Below, piece by piece: positions 1 through 7,901 of a stretch of 64,000 bases of DNA. The stretch lies in the NCBI RefSeq assembly GCF_003475325.1, contig NZ_QRQC01000014.1, positions 1 to 64,000 on the forward strand, written 5' to 3'. The notes below the pieces were generated by a model. That model searched no databases and was not told the DNA's origin. It saw only the letters and a list, made by a program, of their open reading frames with translations. The position numbers were made by a program, and so were the translations under genes. Source of the stretch: Collinsella sp. AF33-16 (GTDB lineage: Bacteria; Actinomycetota; Coriobacteriia; Coriobacteriales; Coriobacteriaceae). The first letter of the stretch is position 1; the number at the start of each line of letters is the position of its first letter.

Positions 1-9
1 TCGCAATAT

Positions 10-840
10 TCAGCGGTGCTCATGCGGGCAAATACTCAGAAGTTTGATTCCATCAAATGCAACGAATATAGCCACGGTCACAATCATCCAGTTGAAGCTT
101 GGGTCAGATCTTTCAAGTCCAAAATATGCGCTCACAATATCGATGATAAAGAATGAGATGCCTGCTGTTTTGATAAACCAAGCTTCTTGCCTATTCAATA
201 ACGGGTTAACACGCTTGACGAAATATCCCATGCAAAAGAATGTGAAATACGTTCCTCCGAGAAGCGATTGCGGAATAATGCGTTGAAGCATGCTTATGGC
301 CGCCGCAAAAGTGACATGCTGAGAGTTGATGAGCAAAGAGTTTGCAGCGGATGACAGACCACCCCATGCATAGATTCCTAAGGTCACAAACAGGGCAATT
401 TTGCAGGTACGATCATCGAGGGCGTCGAACATTTTGGACAGTACCGGTGCTACTAAAATGAACGGAATGAGTGCCGGGACAAACCACCAGCCGCCTTGAA
501 CAAGGCTGCTGGTGTATCGGATGTAGTTGGTATCTTGAAGCTGGCCAGTCGCCGCTTTGTAAGCGTACAAAAGCGTTGCATAGATAAAGATGGGAAGAAG
601 TAGCGATAGGGCTTTCCCGAAGAGGTAATCCTTGTAACTCTTCTTTAATGGCTTCAGTGCGAAATAGCCCGACAGACAGAAGAATATCGGGTCACAGATA
701 ATCGCAGCCGTGCTAGCTATTGCGCTAGCGTTGATATTTCGAAAACTGCCAAGTTGCGGTGCGATGTGAACTACAACAACTAGAAACATTGAGAGGGCTC
801 TTAGAAGATCCCAGTTTGTAAGACGCTTGCTTGTGCTCAT
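10..840 (-). CDS. Acyltransferase 3 family membrane protein, apparently short at the C-terminus
   Basis: This 276-residue, strongly hydrophobic protein starts with the N-terminal pattern of acyltransferase 3 (OafA/YrhL type) proteins: NWDLLRAL then a membrane helix with a conserved His (VVVVHI, about residue 25). Such proteins O-acetylate or otherwise acylate surface glycans. About eight membrane segments are visible. Members are usually about 330-380 residues; this one stops after FDGIKLLSIC, so the last one or two helices are missing. The stop is at base 10, and another frame stays open to the window edge, so a frameshift is possible. GGTGAG overlapping the end of the upstream glycosyltransferase gene serves as its ribosome site, and the 6-base gap indicates one operon. 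Confidence 0.8.
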   Translation of the reverse strand: MSTSKRLTNWDLLRALSMFLVVVVHIAPQLGSFRNINASAIASTAAIICDPIFFCLSGYFALKPLKKSYKDYLFGKALSLLLPIFIYATLLYAYKAATGQLQDTNYIRYTSSLVQGGWWFVPALIPFILVAPVLSKMFDALDDRTCKIALFVTLGIYAWGGLSSAANSLLINSQHVTFAAAISMLQRIIPQSLLGGTYFTFFCMGYFVKRVNPLLNRQEAWFIKTAGISFFIIDIVSAYFGLERSDPSFNWMIVTVAIFVAFDGIKLLSICPHEHR

Positions 841-846
841 TAGAGT

Positions 847-1800
847 TTACTCACCTTTTGAATTGCGCGTTTTGTATACCTGAAGCTCCCATTGTTTCTT
901 TTCTACCTTGGCGACCGAGTCGAGGATGAAGCCCGTCGCCAGACTGAGGCCGCACAGGAACATGAAGCATGCGGCGAGCATGGCAGTAGGGAAGCGGGGA
1001 ACCAACCCAGTGCGGAAGTACTCAACAATGATGGGGATGCCGAGCGCGAGGCCGATAACGGCGAAGAGCAGCGCGATGAGGCTGAAGAACTTGAGCGGGC
1101 GGTAGTCCTTGAAGAGCGTGCCGATCATGGCGATGACCTTGATGCCGTCGCCGACCGTGTCGAGCTTAGACTCCGATCCCGCGGGGCGGTCCCTGTACTC
1201 CACCGGGACGTCCTTGATGCGCCAGCGGTGGTCGACGGCGTGGATGGAGAGCTCGGTCTCGATCTGGAAGCCCTCGCTCAGAACGGGGAACGTCTTGACG
1301 AACGGCTGGCTCATGGCGCGGTAGCCCGTCATGACGTCCTCAAAGCTGTAGCCGTAGATCCACTTGATCATAGAGCGGACCAGGTCGTTGCCGAATCCGT
1401 GGAAGGCGCGCTTGTTCTCCTCGGCGTAGGTGCCGTTGGACAGGCGATCGCCCACGGTCATGTCCGCCTCGCCCGCGATGACAGGGTCGCAGAGCGCGCG
1501 GGCCGATTCGGCGGGGTAGGTGTCGTCGCCGTCGACCATGAGGTAGCAGGCAGCGTCGATGTCGCGGAACATCTGGCGGCAGACGTTGCCCTTGCCCTGG
1601 CGCGGCTCGAGGCGCACGGTGGCGCCATGCTCGCGCGCGATTCGGGACGTGCCGTCGGTCGAGTTGTTGTCGTAGACGTAGACCGTGGCCCCGGGGAGTT
1701 CGCGGTGGAAGTCGTCGATGACCTTGCCGATGGTGACGGCCTCGTTGTAGCAGGGAATGATGACCGCTGTGTCTGTATAGTCCAAGATGAATGCCCCCAT
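847..1800 (-). CDS. Family 2 glycosyltransferase, DPM1/GtrB type, with two C-terminal membrane helices
   Basis: A GT-A fold family 2 glycosyltransferase of 317 residues. The nucleotide-sugar-binding motif DNNSTDG lies at residues 44-50 and the metal-binding DGDD at 90-93. Two hydrophobic helices near residues 235-258 and 268-292 anchor the C-terminus, as in DPM1 or bactoprenol glucosyltransferases (GtrB) that load a sugar onto a polyprenyl phosphate at the inner membrane face. The ATG at 1800 has no good Shine-Dalgarno; a TTG at 1785 preceded by GGGGGC is an alternative start. A minus-strand -10 box (TATACT) lies at 1820-1825. Bases here are much richer in G and C than in the acyltransferase and licD genes nearby. 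Confidence 0.88.
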   Translation of the reverse strand: MGAFILDYTDTAVIIPCYNEAVTIGKVIDDFHRELPGATVYVYDNNSTDGTSRIAREHGATVRLEPRQGKGNVCRQMFRDIDAACYLMVDGDDTYPAESARALCDPVIAGEADMTVGDRLSNGTYAEENKRAFHGFGNDLVRSMIKWIYGYSFEDVMTGYRAMSQPFVKTFPVLSEGFQIETELSIHAVDHRWRIKDVPVEYRDRPAGSESKLDTVGDGIKVIAMIGTLFKDYRPLKFFSLIALLFAVIGLALGIPIIVEYFRTGLVPRFPTAMLAACFMFLCGLSLATGFILDSVAKVEKKQWELQVYKTRNSKGE

Positions 1801-1819
1801 AAGTTATTAGCAGGTTGCT

Positions 1820-1825
1820 AGTATA
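1820..1825 (-). promoter_or_regulatory. Putative -10 box for the glycosyltransferase-acyltransferase pair
   Basis: Read on the minus strand this is TATACT, 19 bases upstream of the ATG at 1800. The best -35 candidate (TTACAG) is spaced about 15 bases away, so the promoter is weak or depends on an activator. The 147-base gap to the ABC permease must hold divergent promoters. Confidence 0.4.
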
Positions 1826-1904
1826 CCTGTCGGCTGGTGCCTGTAATTACTATGGGGTACTTTTCCAGATTTGGATCGCTGAGTTAGTTGCCGCGTTTGA
1901 AGGC

Positions 1905-1910
1905 TATACT
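1905..1910 (+). promoter_or_regulatory. Putative -10 box for the polysaccharide ABC exporter
   Basis: TATACT lies 37 bases upstream of the GTG start at 1948. No convincing TTGACA-like -35 is seen at the right spacing. It is the only good -10 match in the divergent gap. Confidence 0.35.
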
Positions 1911-1947
1911 TTCCACTGTTATGTATTACGAGACAAGGAGTTGGTCC

Positions 1948-2793
1948 GTGACTGACAGCGTAGATAGTCAGAAAGCGGTGGCTAAGCCGGCCTCTCACAC
2001 TAAAAATGATTTCGAAAAAGACAAATACATCCTGAGGCAGCTTGTCACTAAGGATTTTAAGATTAAGTATCGTCGCAGCGTTTTGGGTGTTGCGTGGTCG
2101 GTGCTCAATCCGCTTCTTATGATGGTCGTCATGTCCATTGTGTTTTCGACCATTTTTGGTCAGAGCCGCAATGGCTCCATTACGCCTGAGATGTATCCGC
2201 TGTACCTAATCGTCGGTAACATTACGTTCTCGGTTATGTCCGAGTCGACGAACCAGGCGCTCATGTCCATCATCGCGGCGTCGTCCTTGCTTAAAAAGGT
2301 TAAGGTGCACCGCTGGGTGTTCCCGGTTCAGAAGGTGCTATTCTCGCTCGTTAACTTTGCCTTCTCTCTGGTTGCCGTCGCGCTGGTTATGCTGTGGTTC
2401 CATGTTCTTCCTACCTGGCATTTAATCTTGCTGCCGGTTTGCCTGTTTTTGCTTATGTGCTTTTGCATGGGCTTGGGCATGATGCTCTCGGCGCTTGCCG
2501 TATTCTTCCGCGATGTTATGCACCTCTGGACCGTCGTTATCACCGCATGGATGTACCTGACGCCTATCTTCTGGACCACCGATTACATTAGCCAGATGGC
2601 CCATTGGATTCAGGTGCTGGTTGTTGTGAATCCCATGTACAACTACCTGCAGTTCATGCGCGATATCTTCCTGTTTAACACGACGCCCTCCATGCTTACG
2701 CTCGGACTTTGCGTTATCTGGTCAGTTATCGCTTTGGTTGTCGGTTACGCCGTGTTCCATAAGACCGAGCACAAGTTTATTCTCTACATTTAA
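1948..2793 (+). CDS. Polysaccharide/teichoic-acid ABC exporter, permease subunit (Wzm/TagG-like)
   Basis: An ABC-2 type membrane protein of 281 residues with six predicted helices. The cytoplasmic N-terminus leads into the family pattern KIKYRRSVLGVAWSVLNPLL at the first helix. Wzm/TagG proteins form the channel through which lipid-linked O-antigen, teichoic acid or similar polymers cross the membrane. I chose GTG at 1948 because AAGGAG (1935-1940) sits 7 bases upstream; upstream TTG 1888 and ATG 1921 lack such a site. The ATPase gene follows 11 bases later, so the two make one transporter. Confidence 0.93.
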   Translation: MTDSVDSQKAVAKPASHTKNDFEKDKYILRQLVTKDFKIKYRRSVLGVAWSVLNPLLMMVVMSIVFSTIFGQSRNGSITPEMYPLYLIVGNITFSVMSESTNQALMSIIAASSLLKKVKVHRWVFPVQKVLFSLVNFAFSLVAVALVMLWFHVLPTWHLILLPVCLFLLMCFCMGLGMMLSALAVFFRDVMHLWTVVITAWMYLTPIFWTTDYISQMAHWIQVLVVVNPMYNYLQFMRDIFLFNTTPSMLTLGLCVIWSVIALVVGYAVFHKTEHKFILYI

Positions 2794-2804
2794 GGAGCGC
2801 TGTA

Positions 2805-3572
2805 ATGACTGAATCTGCTATTGATTACAGCAAGCAGCCCCTTGCTGTTGAGGTTAAAGACGTCACCATGATCTTCAATATGGCGTCTGAGTCTTTAACG
2901 AACCTTAAGGAATACTTTATTAAGCTTGCTAAGCACGAGCTCTTCTTTGAGGAGTTCCGCGCGCTTAAGCACATCTCTTTTGATGTTCACCGCGGCGAGG
3001 TTGTCGGTCTGGTTGGTACTAACGGTTCTGGCAAGTCTACGATGCTTAAGATCATCGCTGGCGTTCTGGAGCCCAGTGAGGGCGAGGTTAAGGTTCACGG
3101 CAACATCGCCCCGCTCATCGAGCTGGGCGCCGGCTTTGATCCCGAGCTTACAGCACGCGAGAATATCTACCTTAACGGCGCACTGCTCGGTTATACCAAG
3201 GAATTTATCGATGCGAGCTTTGACGATATTATCGAGTTCGCTGAGCTTAAAGACTTTGTCGACATGCCGCTTAAGAATTTCTCGTCGGGCATGGTCGCGC
3301 GCATCGCCTTTGCTATCGCCACCATTACCGAGCCCGATATCCTTATTGTTGATGAGACGCTTTCTGTTGGCGATGTGTTCTTCCAGCAGAAGTGTGAGCG
3401 TCGCATTCAGCATTTTATTGAGAGCGGCGACGTTACGGTACTGTTTGTTTCTCATTCCATGGAGCAGGTTGAACGCATTTGCCAGCGAGCGGTTTGGATC
3501 GAGAAGGGCGACCTGCGCATGGATGGTCCTGTCGATGAGGTATGTAAGGCGTACCACGACCAGTTTAAGTAG
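2805..3572 (+). CDS. Polysaccharide/teichoic-acid ABC exporter, ATP-binding subunit (Wzt/TagH-like)
   Basis: An ABC ATPase of 255 residues. Walker A is GTNGSGKST (71-79), the signature region is NFSSGMVARIAF (about 157-168), and Walker B is ILIVDE (about 179-184). The atypical FSSGM signature is characteristic of the Wzt/TagH/RfbE group that drives export of surface polymers. The protein stops soon after the ATPase domain, so the C-terminal carbohydrate-recognition domain of O-antigen Wzt proteins is missing. This fits a teichoic-acid type exporter that does not inspect the chain terminus. It pairs with the permease just upstream. Confidence 0.94.
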   Translation: MTESAIDYSKQPLAVEVKDVTMIFNMASESLTNLKEYFIKLAKHELFFEEFRALKHISFDVHRGEVVGLVGTNGSGKSTMLKIIAGVLEPSEGEVKVHGNIAPLIELGAGFDPELTARENIYLNGALLGYTKEFIDASFDDIIEFAELKDFVDMPLKNFSSGMVARIAFAIATITEPDILIVDETLSVGDVFFQQKCERRIQHFIESGDVTVLFVSHSMEQVERICQRAVWIEKGDLRMDGPVDEVCKAYHDQFK

Positions 3573-3574
3573 GG

Positions 3575-3580
3575 TATAAT
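3575..3580 (+). promoter_or_regulatory. Putative -10 box for tRNA-Arg(TCT)
   Basis: TATAAT follows directly after the exporter stop codon, 46 bases before the tRNA. No clear -35 is visible because that position falls in the ATPase coding end, so the tRNA may also be made by read-through. Confidence 0.45.
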
Positions 3581-3626
3581 TTATGCGTTGTGCAAACACG
3601 CTTTTGGCGTATTTGCATGACTCTAC

Positions 3627-3700
3627 GCTCCATTAGCTCAGTTGGATAGAGCAGGGGACTTCTAATCCCAAGGTCGACGGTTCGAATCCGCCATGGAGCA
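3627..3700 (+). tRNA. tRNA-Arg (anticodon TCT)
   Basis: A 74-base cloverleaf with a perfect acceptor stem (GCTCCAT/ATGGAGC), D stem GCTC/GAGC, anticodon loop CTTCTAA with anticodon TCT, and T loop TTCGAAT. It reads AGA codons. The anticodon stem has a G-A pair at its outer end and the T stem one A-C mismatch, so this is slightly imperfect but should fold. No CCA is encoded (CCT follows). A strong terminator begins 12 bases downstream. Confidence 0.96.
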
Positions 3701-3712
3701 CCTGTATTTATC

Positions 3713-3740
3713 GAGCCGTCAAATCGACGGCTCTTCTTTT
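3713..3740 (+). terminator. Rho-independent terminator after tRNA-Arg(TCT)
   Basis: Perfect 8-bp stem GAGCCGTC/GACGGCTC with loop AAATC, followed by TTCTTTT. Confidence 0.92.
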
Positions 3741-3752
3741 ATGGAGTAGCTG

Positions 3753-4229
3753 ATGGGCACATTTTCGTCTGTTCGGATTGAGGCCAATTCCGATCTTCTG
3801 GAGAACGGTTTATCGGGTGCGGACGATCGCCATTCCTTAAAACGAGTACTTACGTACGGAACGTTTGATTTGCTTCATTATGGTCACATTCGCCTTCTTC
3901 AGCAGGCATCTAAGCTCGGCGACTATCTCATCGTTGGGCTCTCAACCGATGAATTCAATGCTCTAAAAGGGAAAAGGAGCTTCTATTCCTATGATGTGCG
4001 GCGTGAGATGCTTGAAGCGCTGCGTTATGTTGACTTGGTAATTCCGGAAGACAATTGGGATCAAAAGCCTCGAGACATAAAGATGTATCACGCTGATGTT
4101 GTGTGCATGGGAGGCGATTGGGCTGGCGACCCTCGCTTTGAATCATTGAAAGATATTTGCGATGTTGTCTACTTGAATCGAACTCCTGGTATTTCGACTA
4201 CTGAGGTAAAGGGCAGGCTTGCTCAATAA
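3753..4229 (+). CDS. tagD: Glycerol-3-phosphate cytidylyltransferase-like protein (TagD family)
   Basis: A cytidylyltransferase-fold protein that in TagD makes CDP-glycerol, the donor for poly(glycerol phosphate) teichoic acids. The nucleotide-binding HxGH motif is HYGH (42-45), preceded by TYGTFDLL, and the second signature RTPGISTT lies near residue 144, close to the RTEGISTT of Bacillus TagD. Total length is 158 residues versus about 130 for TagD, because of a roughly 30-residue N-terminal extension. GGAG at 3743-3746 supports the ATG at 3753. It stands alone between two terminators, next to exporter, licD and glf genes, suggesting a glycerol-phosphate-bearing polymer. Another CDP-alcohol specificity cannot be excluded. 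Confidence 0.88.
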   Translation: MGTFSSVRIEANSDLLENGLSGADDRHSLKRVLTYGTFDLLHYGHIRLLQQASKLGDYLIVGLSTDEFNALKGKRSFYSYDVRREMLEALRYVDLVIPEDNWDQKPRDIKMYHADVVCMGGDWAGDPRFESLKDICDVVYLNRTPGISTTEVKGRLAQ

Positions 4230-4230
4230 A

Positions 4231-4270
4231 ATTGCCCCGTGTATTGCATGGTAAGCACGGGGCAATTTTT
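4231..4270. terminator. Bidirectional terminator between tagD and licD
   Basis: An 11-bp perfect stem ATTGCCCCGTG/CACGGGGCAAT with a 14-base loop, with A-run on the left and T-run on the right. It can end transcription of both convergent genes. Confidence 0.93.
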
Positions 4271-4275
4271 AACCA

Positions 4276-5385
4276 TTAATCAAGCAGGCGTTTCATGGCA
4301 AGATTTGAGGACCCACTTTCCAGCTCGTTATGATTGACGTGTTGGAAGTGACTGTTAATGTCATTTGGAAGCTCGTAGATATCCCCATAGCGGCTCCAGA
4401 GGAATAAATCGGGGTTATTCGGCTCCTCGAGTTGTGTGCCCTCAAACGCTATAGCTTTAGTGGGGAAGAGGTCTGCAATGGGGTAGACCCATTGTTTCTG
4501 TTTTCCATCATCAAGGTTGTCGATAGCCCACATGATGCCCTTGGCATGCTCCTTATCGCATATGATTCCGGCCGCTTTGGACTTTTCGAGGCATCGATCG
4601 TAATGCTTCTGAATCAGGCTATTGTTCTCGCCCGAGTAATAAGGCTCGTCATGCCAGAATGTCAGCGCTCTGTCTGACTCCATTTCTTCGACCATTTGAA
4701 CACGGAGTTTTCGCTGCTCTTCGGCGAATTTGTTGTCAGTTGAAGGAGCCCAGTCATAAATGAACAAATCCAGAAAACAGGGTATGTTTTCGTCGTTGTA
4801 AAGAAATCTAACTTGTCGACAGTGGACAAAACGGTCGTAAACAATTGATATTTTATATCGGTTGTCGTCTTCAACGATGTCGCATAGCTTTTCTAGATCA
4901 TCGCGCATGATTCCAAGGTCGGTATCATCGTCCCAGGGAATGAATCCTTGATGCCTAATGGCTCCGATAAGTGTTCCGAAGTTAATCCAATAATTGATGT
5001 CGTTCTCTTTGCAGAGAGTGTCGAATTCCCCCAACAGTTTTCCGCATCCAAGCTGCAAAAGCCTTAATCCGCCAGTTGCTTTTGGGAGCTCTTTAAAGAA
5101 ACGCTCCTTTGCTTCCTGGATAGTTTCTTCTGGTCGCTTGTACTCTTCCCACGCAAACATTTTCATGTGCTCATCATGGGCATCGAGGTTCTGAGCAATC
5201 GACTCAATAATTGGAATTGCCATATTGTCGAACTTGTAGTTGATGTTCATGTTGATGCCGTTATCGGCGACTTCAATGCGATGATAAATTCTTTCTAGCT
5301 CTTCATGTAGCCTGTTTATATCGTCATGCATGGCGTGAAGCGACCTAGATGATGCTGGTAGAAGTTGTTTAATTTTGTTGAGCAT
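4276..5385 (-). CDS. LicD family phosphotransferase
   Basis: LicD-family proteins transfer phosphocholine or other phospho-groups onto teichoic acids and surface glycans. The core signature is clear: GTLIGA (137-142), then WDDDTDLG (151-158), carrying the aspartates of the nucleotidyltransferase-like active site. The first about 90 residues look helical with coiled-coil character, an extension ahead of the LicD core. Length is 369. It is monocistronic and convergent with tagD. Codons are markedly A/T-rich compared with glf upstream, which suggests separate acquisition. The substituent (choline, ethanolamine, other) cannot be told from sequence. Confidence 0.87.
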   Translation of the reverse strand: MLNKIKQLLPASSRSLHAMHDDINRLHEELERIYHRIEVADNGINMNINYKFDNMAIPIIESIAQNLDAHDEHMKMFAWEEYKRPEETIQEAKERFFKELPKATGGLRLLQLGCGKLLGEFDTLCKENDINYWINFGTLIGAIRHQGFIPWDDDTDLGIMRDDLEKLCDIVEDDNRYKISIVYDRFVHCRQVRFLYNDENIPCFLDLFIYDWAPSTDNKFAEEQRKLRVQMVEEMESDRALTFWHDEPYYSGENNSLIQKHYDRCLEKSKAAGIICDKEHAKGIMWAIDNLDDGKQKQWVYPIADLFPTKAIAFEGTQLEEPNNPDLFLWSRYGDIYELPNDINSHFQHVNHNELESGSSNLAMKRLLD

Positions 5386-5540
5386 TCAATACTTCTTTCT
5401 ATTTATTTAGCATTACAAGCAATCAAATCCATTCTTTTGCAAATTCTAGTTGGTTAAGAATGAATGACTGGAATGATTGCTTTAAACATCATTTACATTT
5501 TATCAATTTGAGGCGAATGTACATTTTACCCTTGGAAATA

Positions 5541-5571
5541 GACCGGCGGAAGCGTAACCACTTCGCCGGCC
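5541..5571 (-). terminator. Hairpin downstream of glf
   Basis: Stem of about 11 bp (GACCGGCG..AAG with CTTCGCCGGCC) about 40 bases after the glf stop. The T-tract on the minus strand is poor (TATTTCC), so termination may be partial. The rest of the 5386-5610 gap is A/T-rich and must hold the licD promoter; I see no gene in it. Confidence 0.55.
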
Positions 5572-5610
5572 TATTGATTCATTTAGTAGGGACTGTGAAT
5601 CGCTCGTCTC

Positions 5611-6735
5611 TTACGCCTCCGTGGGCTCCACGCCCAGCTCGTTGCGGACGAGCTCGAAGGCGGCGGCGATGGCCTTGTCCATGTCGTAGTACTTGTAGCC
5701 GCCCAGGCGACCGGCGAAGATCACGTCGCCCTCCTGCGCCGCCAGCTCCTCGTACTGCTTGTAGAGGGCCTCGTTCTTGGCGTCGTTGATGGGGTAGTAG
5801 GGCTCGTCGCCGGGCTTCCAGTCGGCCGGGTACTCGCGCGTGATGACGGTCCTGTCCTGCGTGCCGAACTCGAAGTGCTTGTGCTCGATGACGCGCGTGT
5901 AGGGGACCTCGCGCTCGGTGTAGTTGACCACGGCCACGCCCTGGTGGTCGGCCTCGTCGAGGGTCTCGGTCTCGAAACGCAGGCTGCGGTACTCGAGCGT
6001 GCCCAGCTTGAAGTCGTAGAACGCGTCGATGGGGCCGCAGTAGATCGTCCTGGCGGCGATATCGGGCTCGGCGGCGGCCAGCTCCTTGTACTCCACGCCG
6101 CAGCGTACCTCGACGCCCTCGAGCATGTTGGCGACCATCTTGGTGTAGCCGCCCATGGGGATGCCCTGGTAGCGGTCGTTGAAGTAGTTGTTGTCGTAGG
6201 TGAAGCGGCAGGGGAGGCGCTTGATGATGCTTGCGGGCAGGTCCTTGCAGTCGCGGCCCCACTGCTTCTCGGTGTAGCCCTTCACGAGCGTCTCGAAGAT
6301 GTCGCGGCCGACGAGCGACAGCGCCTGCTCCTCGAGGTTGGCCGGCTCTCCGATGTTCTCGGCGGCCACCTGCTCTGCGATCTTGGCCTTGGCGTCCGCC
6401 GGCGTGACGACGTCCGGCCACATCTTGGCGAAGGTGTTCATGTTGAAGGGCATGTTGTACATGTTGCCATGGAAGTTGGCTACCGGCGAGTTGACGTAGT
6501 TGTTGAACTCGGCGAAGCGGTTGACGTAGTCCCAGACGTCCCTCATGGAGGTGTGGAAGATGTGCGCGCCGTAGCGGTGGACCTGGATGCCCTCGACGTC
6601 CTCGGTGTAGACGTTGCCGGCGATGTGGTCGCGGCGATCGATGACCAGGACCGACTTGCCGGCGCGCCTGGCGGCATTGGCAAAGACGGCGCCCGAAAGG
6701 CCGGCACCGACGACGAGGTAATCGTACTGGGACAT
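5611..6735 (-). CDS. glf: UDP-galactopyranose mutase
   Basis: The flavoenzyme Glf interconverts UDP-galactopyranose and UDP-galactofuranose, the donor of Galf residues in surface glycans. The FAD dinucleotide-binding motif GAGLSG is at residues 10-15, followed by the acidic end of strand two (VIDRRDHIAGN), and the family pattern YGAHIFHT is at 55-62. Length (374) is normal. AAAGGAG eight bases before ATG 6735 fixes the start. It is transcribed alone on the minus strand, directly downstream of the ATPase cassette. Its codons are very G/C-rich compared with licD. A galactofuranosyl transferase is not visible in the window. Confidence 0.97.
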   Translation of the reverse strand: MSQYDYLVVGAGLSGAVFANAARRAGKSVLVIDRRDHIAGNVYTEDVEGIQVHRYGAHIFHTSMRDVWDYVNRFAEFNNYVNSPVANFHGNMYNMPFNMNTFAKMWPDVVTPADAKAKIAEQVAAENIGEPANLEEQALSLVGRDIFETLVKGYTEKQWGRDCKDLPASIIKRLPCRFTYDNNYFNDRYQGIPMGGYTKMVANMLEGVEVRCGVEYKELAAAEPDIAARTIYCGPIDAFYDFKLGTLEYRSLRFETETLDEADHQGVAVVNYTEREVPYTRVIEHKHFEFGTQDRTVITREYPADWKPGDEPYYPINDAKNEALYKQYEELAAQEGDVIFAGRLGGYKYYDMDKAIAAAFELVRNELGVEPTEA

Positions 6736-6805
6736 TGATGTGCTCCTTTGTATGTAATCAAACAGTTACTTAAGATTTGGGACAAATAAACCTGATAATT
6801 CTGTT

Positions 6806-6871
6806 CTAAGGATTAGTGTACCAGGCGTGTTGTAGGCTTTCTTTCAGCAGCTTCAGCTCATGTGCATAGCC
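6806..6871 (-). pseudogene. Orphan remnant resembling the aroQ 3-prime end
   Basis: Read on the minus strand this 22-codon stretch begins GYAHELKLLKE and ends at a stop. The real AroQ at 8481-8918 ends GYAHALELLKE. Nine of eleven residues match. At DNA level, plus-strand 6840-6875 matches 8497-8532 at 29 of 36 positions, including an identical 13-mer TCTTTCAGCAGCT. No rest of an aroQ gene precedes it. It sits just past the stop of the ATPase gene, so the ATPase cassette lies between the two aroQ ends. Chance similarity is possible because the stretch is short. Confidence 0.5.
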
Positions 6872-6899
6872 CCGGTTTCTAGATGATTTAAAGAATCTG

Positions 6900-7901
6900 C
6901 TAATTCGTCTTCAAACACTCCGGTAAGACTTTCGATACGGCATTCATTGCCTGCGGCTTTAGGTACTGCTCGTTGAGTCGTGCCTTTTTGTAAGCGTAGC
7001 GAGTGTCTGCTGAGTATTTGACCAGCACATCGGTGAAGAACCGCTCCCAGCTTAAATAATCGCGACTTTCGATATAGCTTGAGGGGTCCTCGAGGATCTT
7101 GGGAATGTCGCTGCTGGGTATGAGCCCGGAGCGCAGAAGTGTCCACTCGAATGATTCCGGGAGGAACAAGCGAACGTTTTTGTAAACGCGCTGTCCCAGT
7201 ACCTTTTCAATGTAGGGGCCAAACGCTGCGCCGTCTCCTATGGCAAGGATGTTTTTCTCGGGACATTCGTGAATCATTCGTTTTAGATTCGCTACGCCGG
7301 TAGCGGTATGGCAGGGGATTCCCAGTCGGTTGCAAAGGGCGCTGTAGAATTGATAGCCAGACTTGCTATCCTCGACAACTATGGCGTCGGGTACCTCGAA
7401 TCCAACATTTAGATCCTGGTAAAGCATGTTTGCCGTGTGGCTGTATATCGGTTTTGTTACCGAGTAGAAGCGTTTATCGCTCTTTCGGCCATTGATTGTT
7501 TTACTCGTGGTGTTTACCAGCTTTAGGATTTCGTTGACACTGTAGGGGAGTTCGCTGGCGTCTCGACGAGATATCAGGACAAAATAGTTGGACGACCCGT
7601 TAACGGCTTTTGCGAAGTCTTTTGAGTAGATAAATTCGTTACCCTCATCTAAAAAGATTATTGAGTCCTCGATAATCGAAAGCTCGCGTTCCCAACGCCT
7701 GCCAGATAGCGTTTCACAGGGAACGTCACAACTGAGCGTGACGCCGCTCTCCGGTCCACGATCGTTGTAGTCGCGAATCATCGAGATGAGTGTCGTTTTG
7801 CCCGTGCCGCTGTTGCCGCGGATGAAGGAAATATTGCGTTTAAAGGTGAGCGTGTATTTGACTTTTGCGCGCTCCACGACAACGGTGTGTGTTCCCTTCA
7901 T
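6900..7901 (-). CDS. P-loop ATPase with a possible TOPRIM-like C-terminal half, function unknown
   Basis: I do not recognise a characterised homologue. The N-terminal half is a P-loop ATPase: Walker A GNSGTGKTT (29-37) and Walker B IIFLDE (81-86). The C-terminal half has acidic motifs spaced like a TOPRIM/OLD nuclease fold: VVEDSKSG (165-172), LAIGDGAAFG (209-218) and LPESFEW (237-243). That assignment is inference. No signal peptide or membrane helix is seen. The start overlaps the stop of the DUF4869-like gene (TAATG), so translation is coupled. ATPase plus TOPRIM designs occur in OLD-family and PARIS defence proteins, which is why a defence role is worth considering. Codon use is less G/C-biased than the adjoining aro genes. 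Confidence 0.8.
   Translation of the reverse strand: MKGTHTVVVERAKVKYTLTFKRNISFIRGNSGTGKTTLISMIRDYNDRGPESGVTLSCDVPCETLSGRRWERELSIIEDSIIFLDEGNEFIYSKDFAKAVNGSSNYFVLISRRDASELPYSVNEILKLVNTTSKTINGRKSDKRFYSVTKPIYSHTANMLYQDLNVGFEVPDAIVVEDSKSGYQFYSALCNRLGIPCHTATGVANLKRMIHECPEKNILAIGDGAAFGPYIEKVLGQRVYKNVRLFLPESFEWTLLRSGLIPSSDIPKILEDPSSYIESRDYLSWERFFTDVLVKYSADTRYAYKKARLNEQYLKPQAMNAVSKVLPECLKTN

Noticed and set aside
1888..1947. Upstream TTG or ATG starts for the ABC permease
   Set aside because: Neither has a Shine-Dalgarno; GTG 1948 has AAGGAG at ideal spacing.
5460..5789. Plus-strand frame overlapping the glf end
   Set aside because: Arginine-rich second half is the shadow of glf; no ribosome site.
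6853..7146. 97-codon minus-strand frame within the ATPase gene
   Set aside because: Out-of-frame overlap with the ATPase C-terminus, no ribosome site, composition unlike a real protein.
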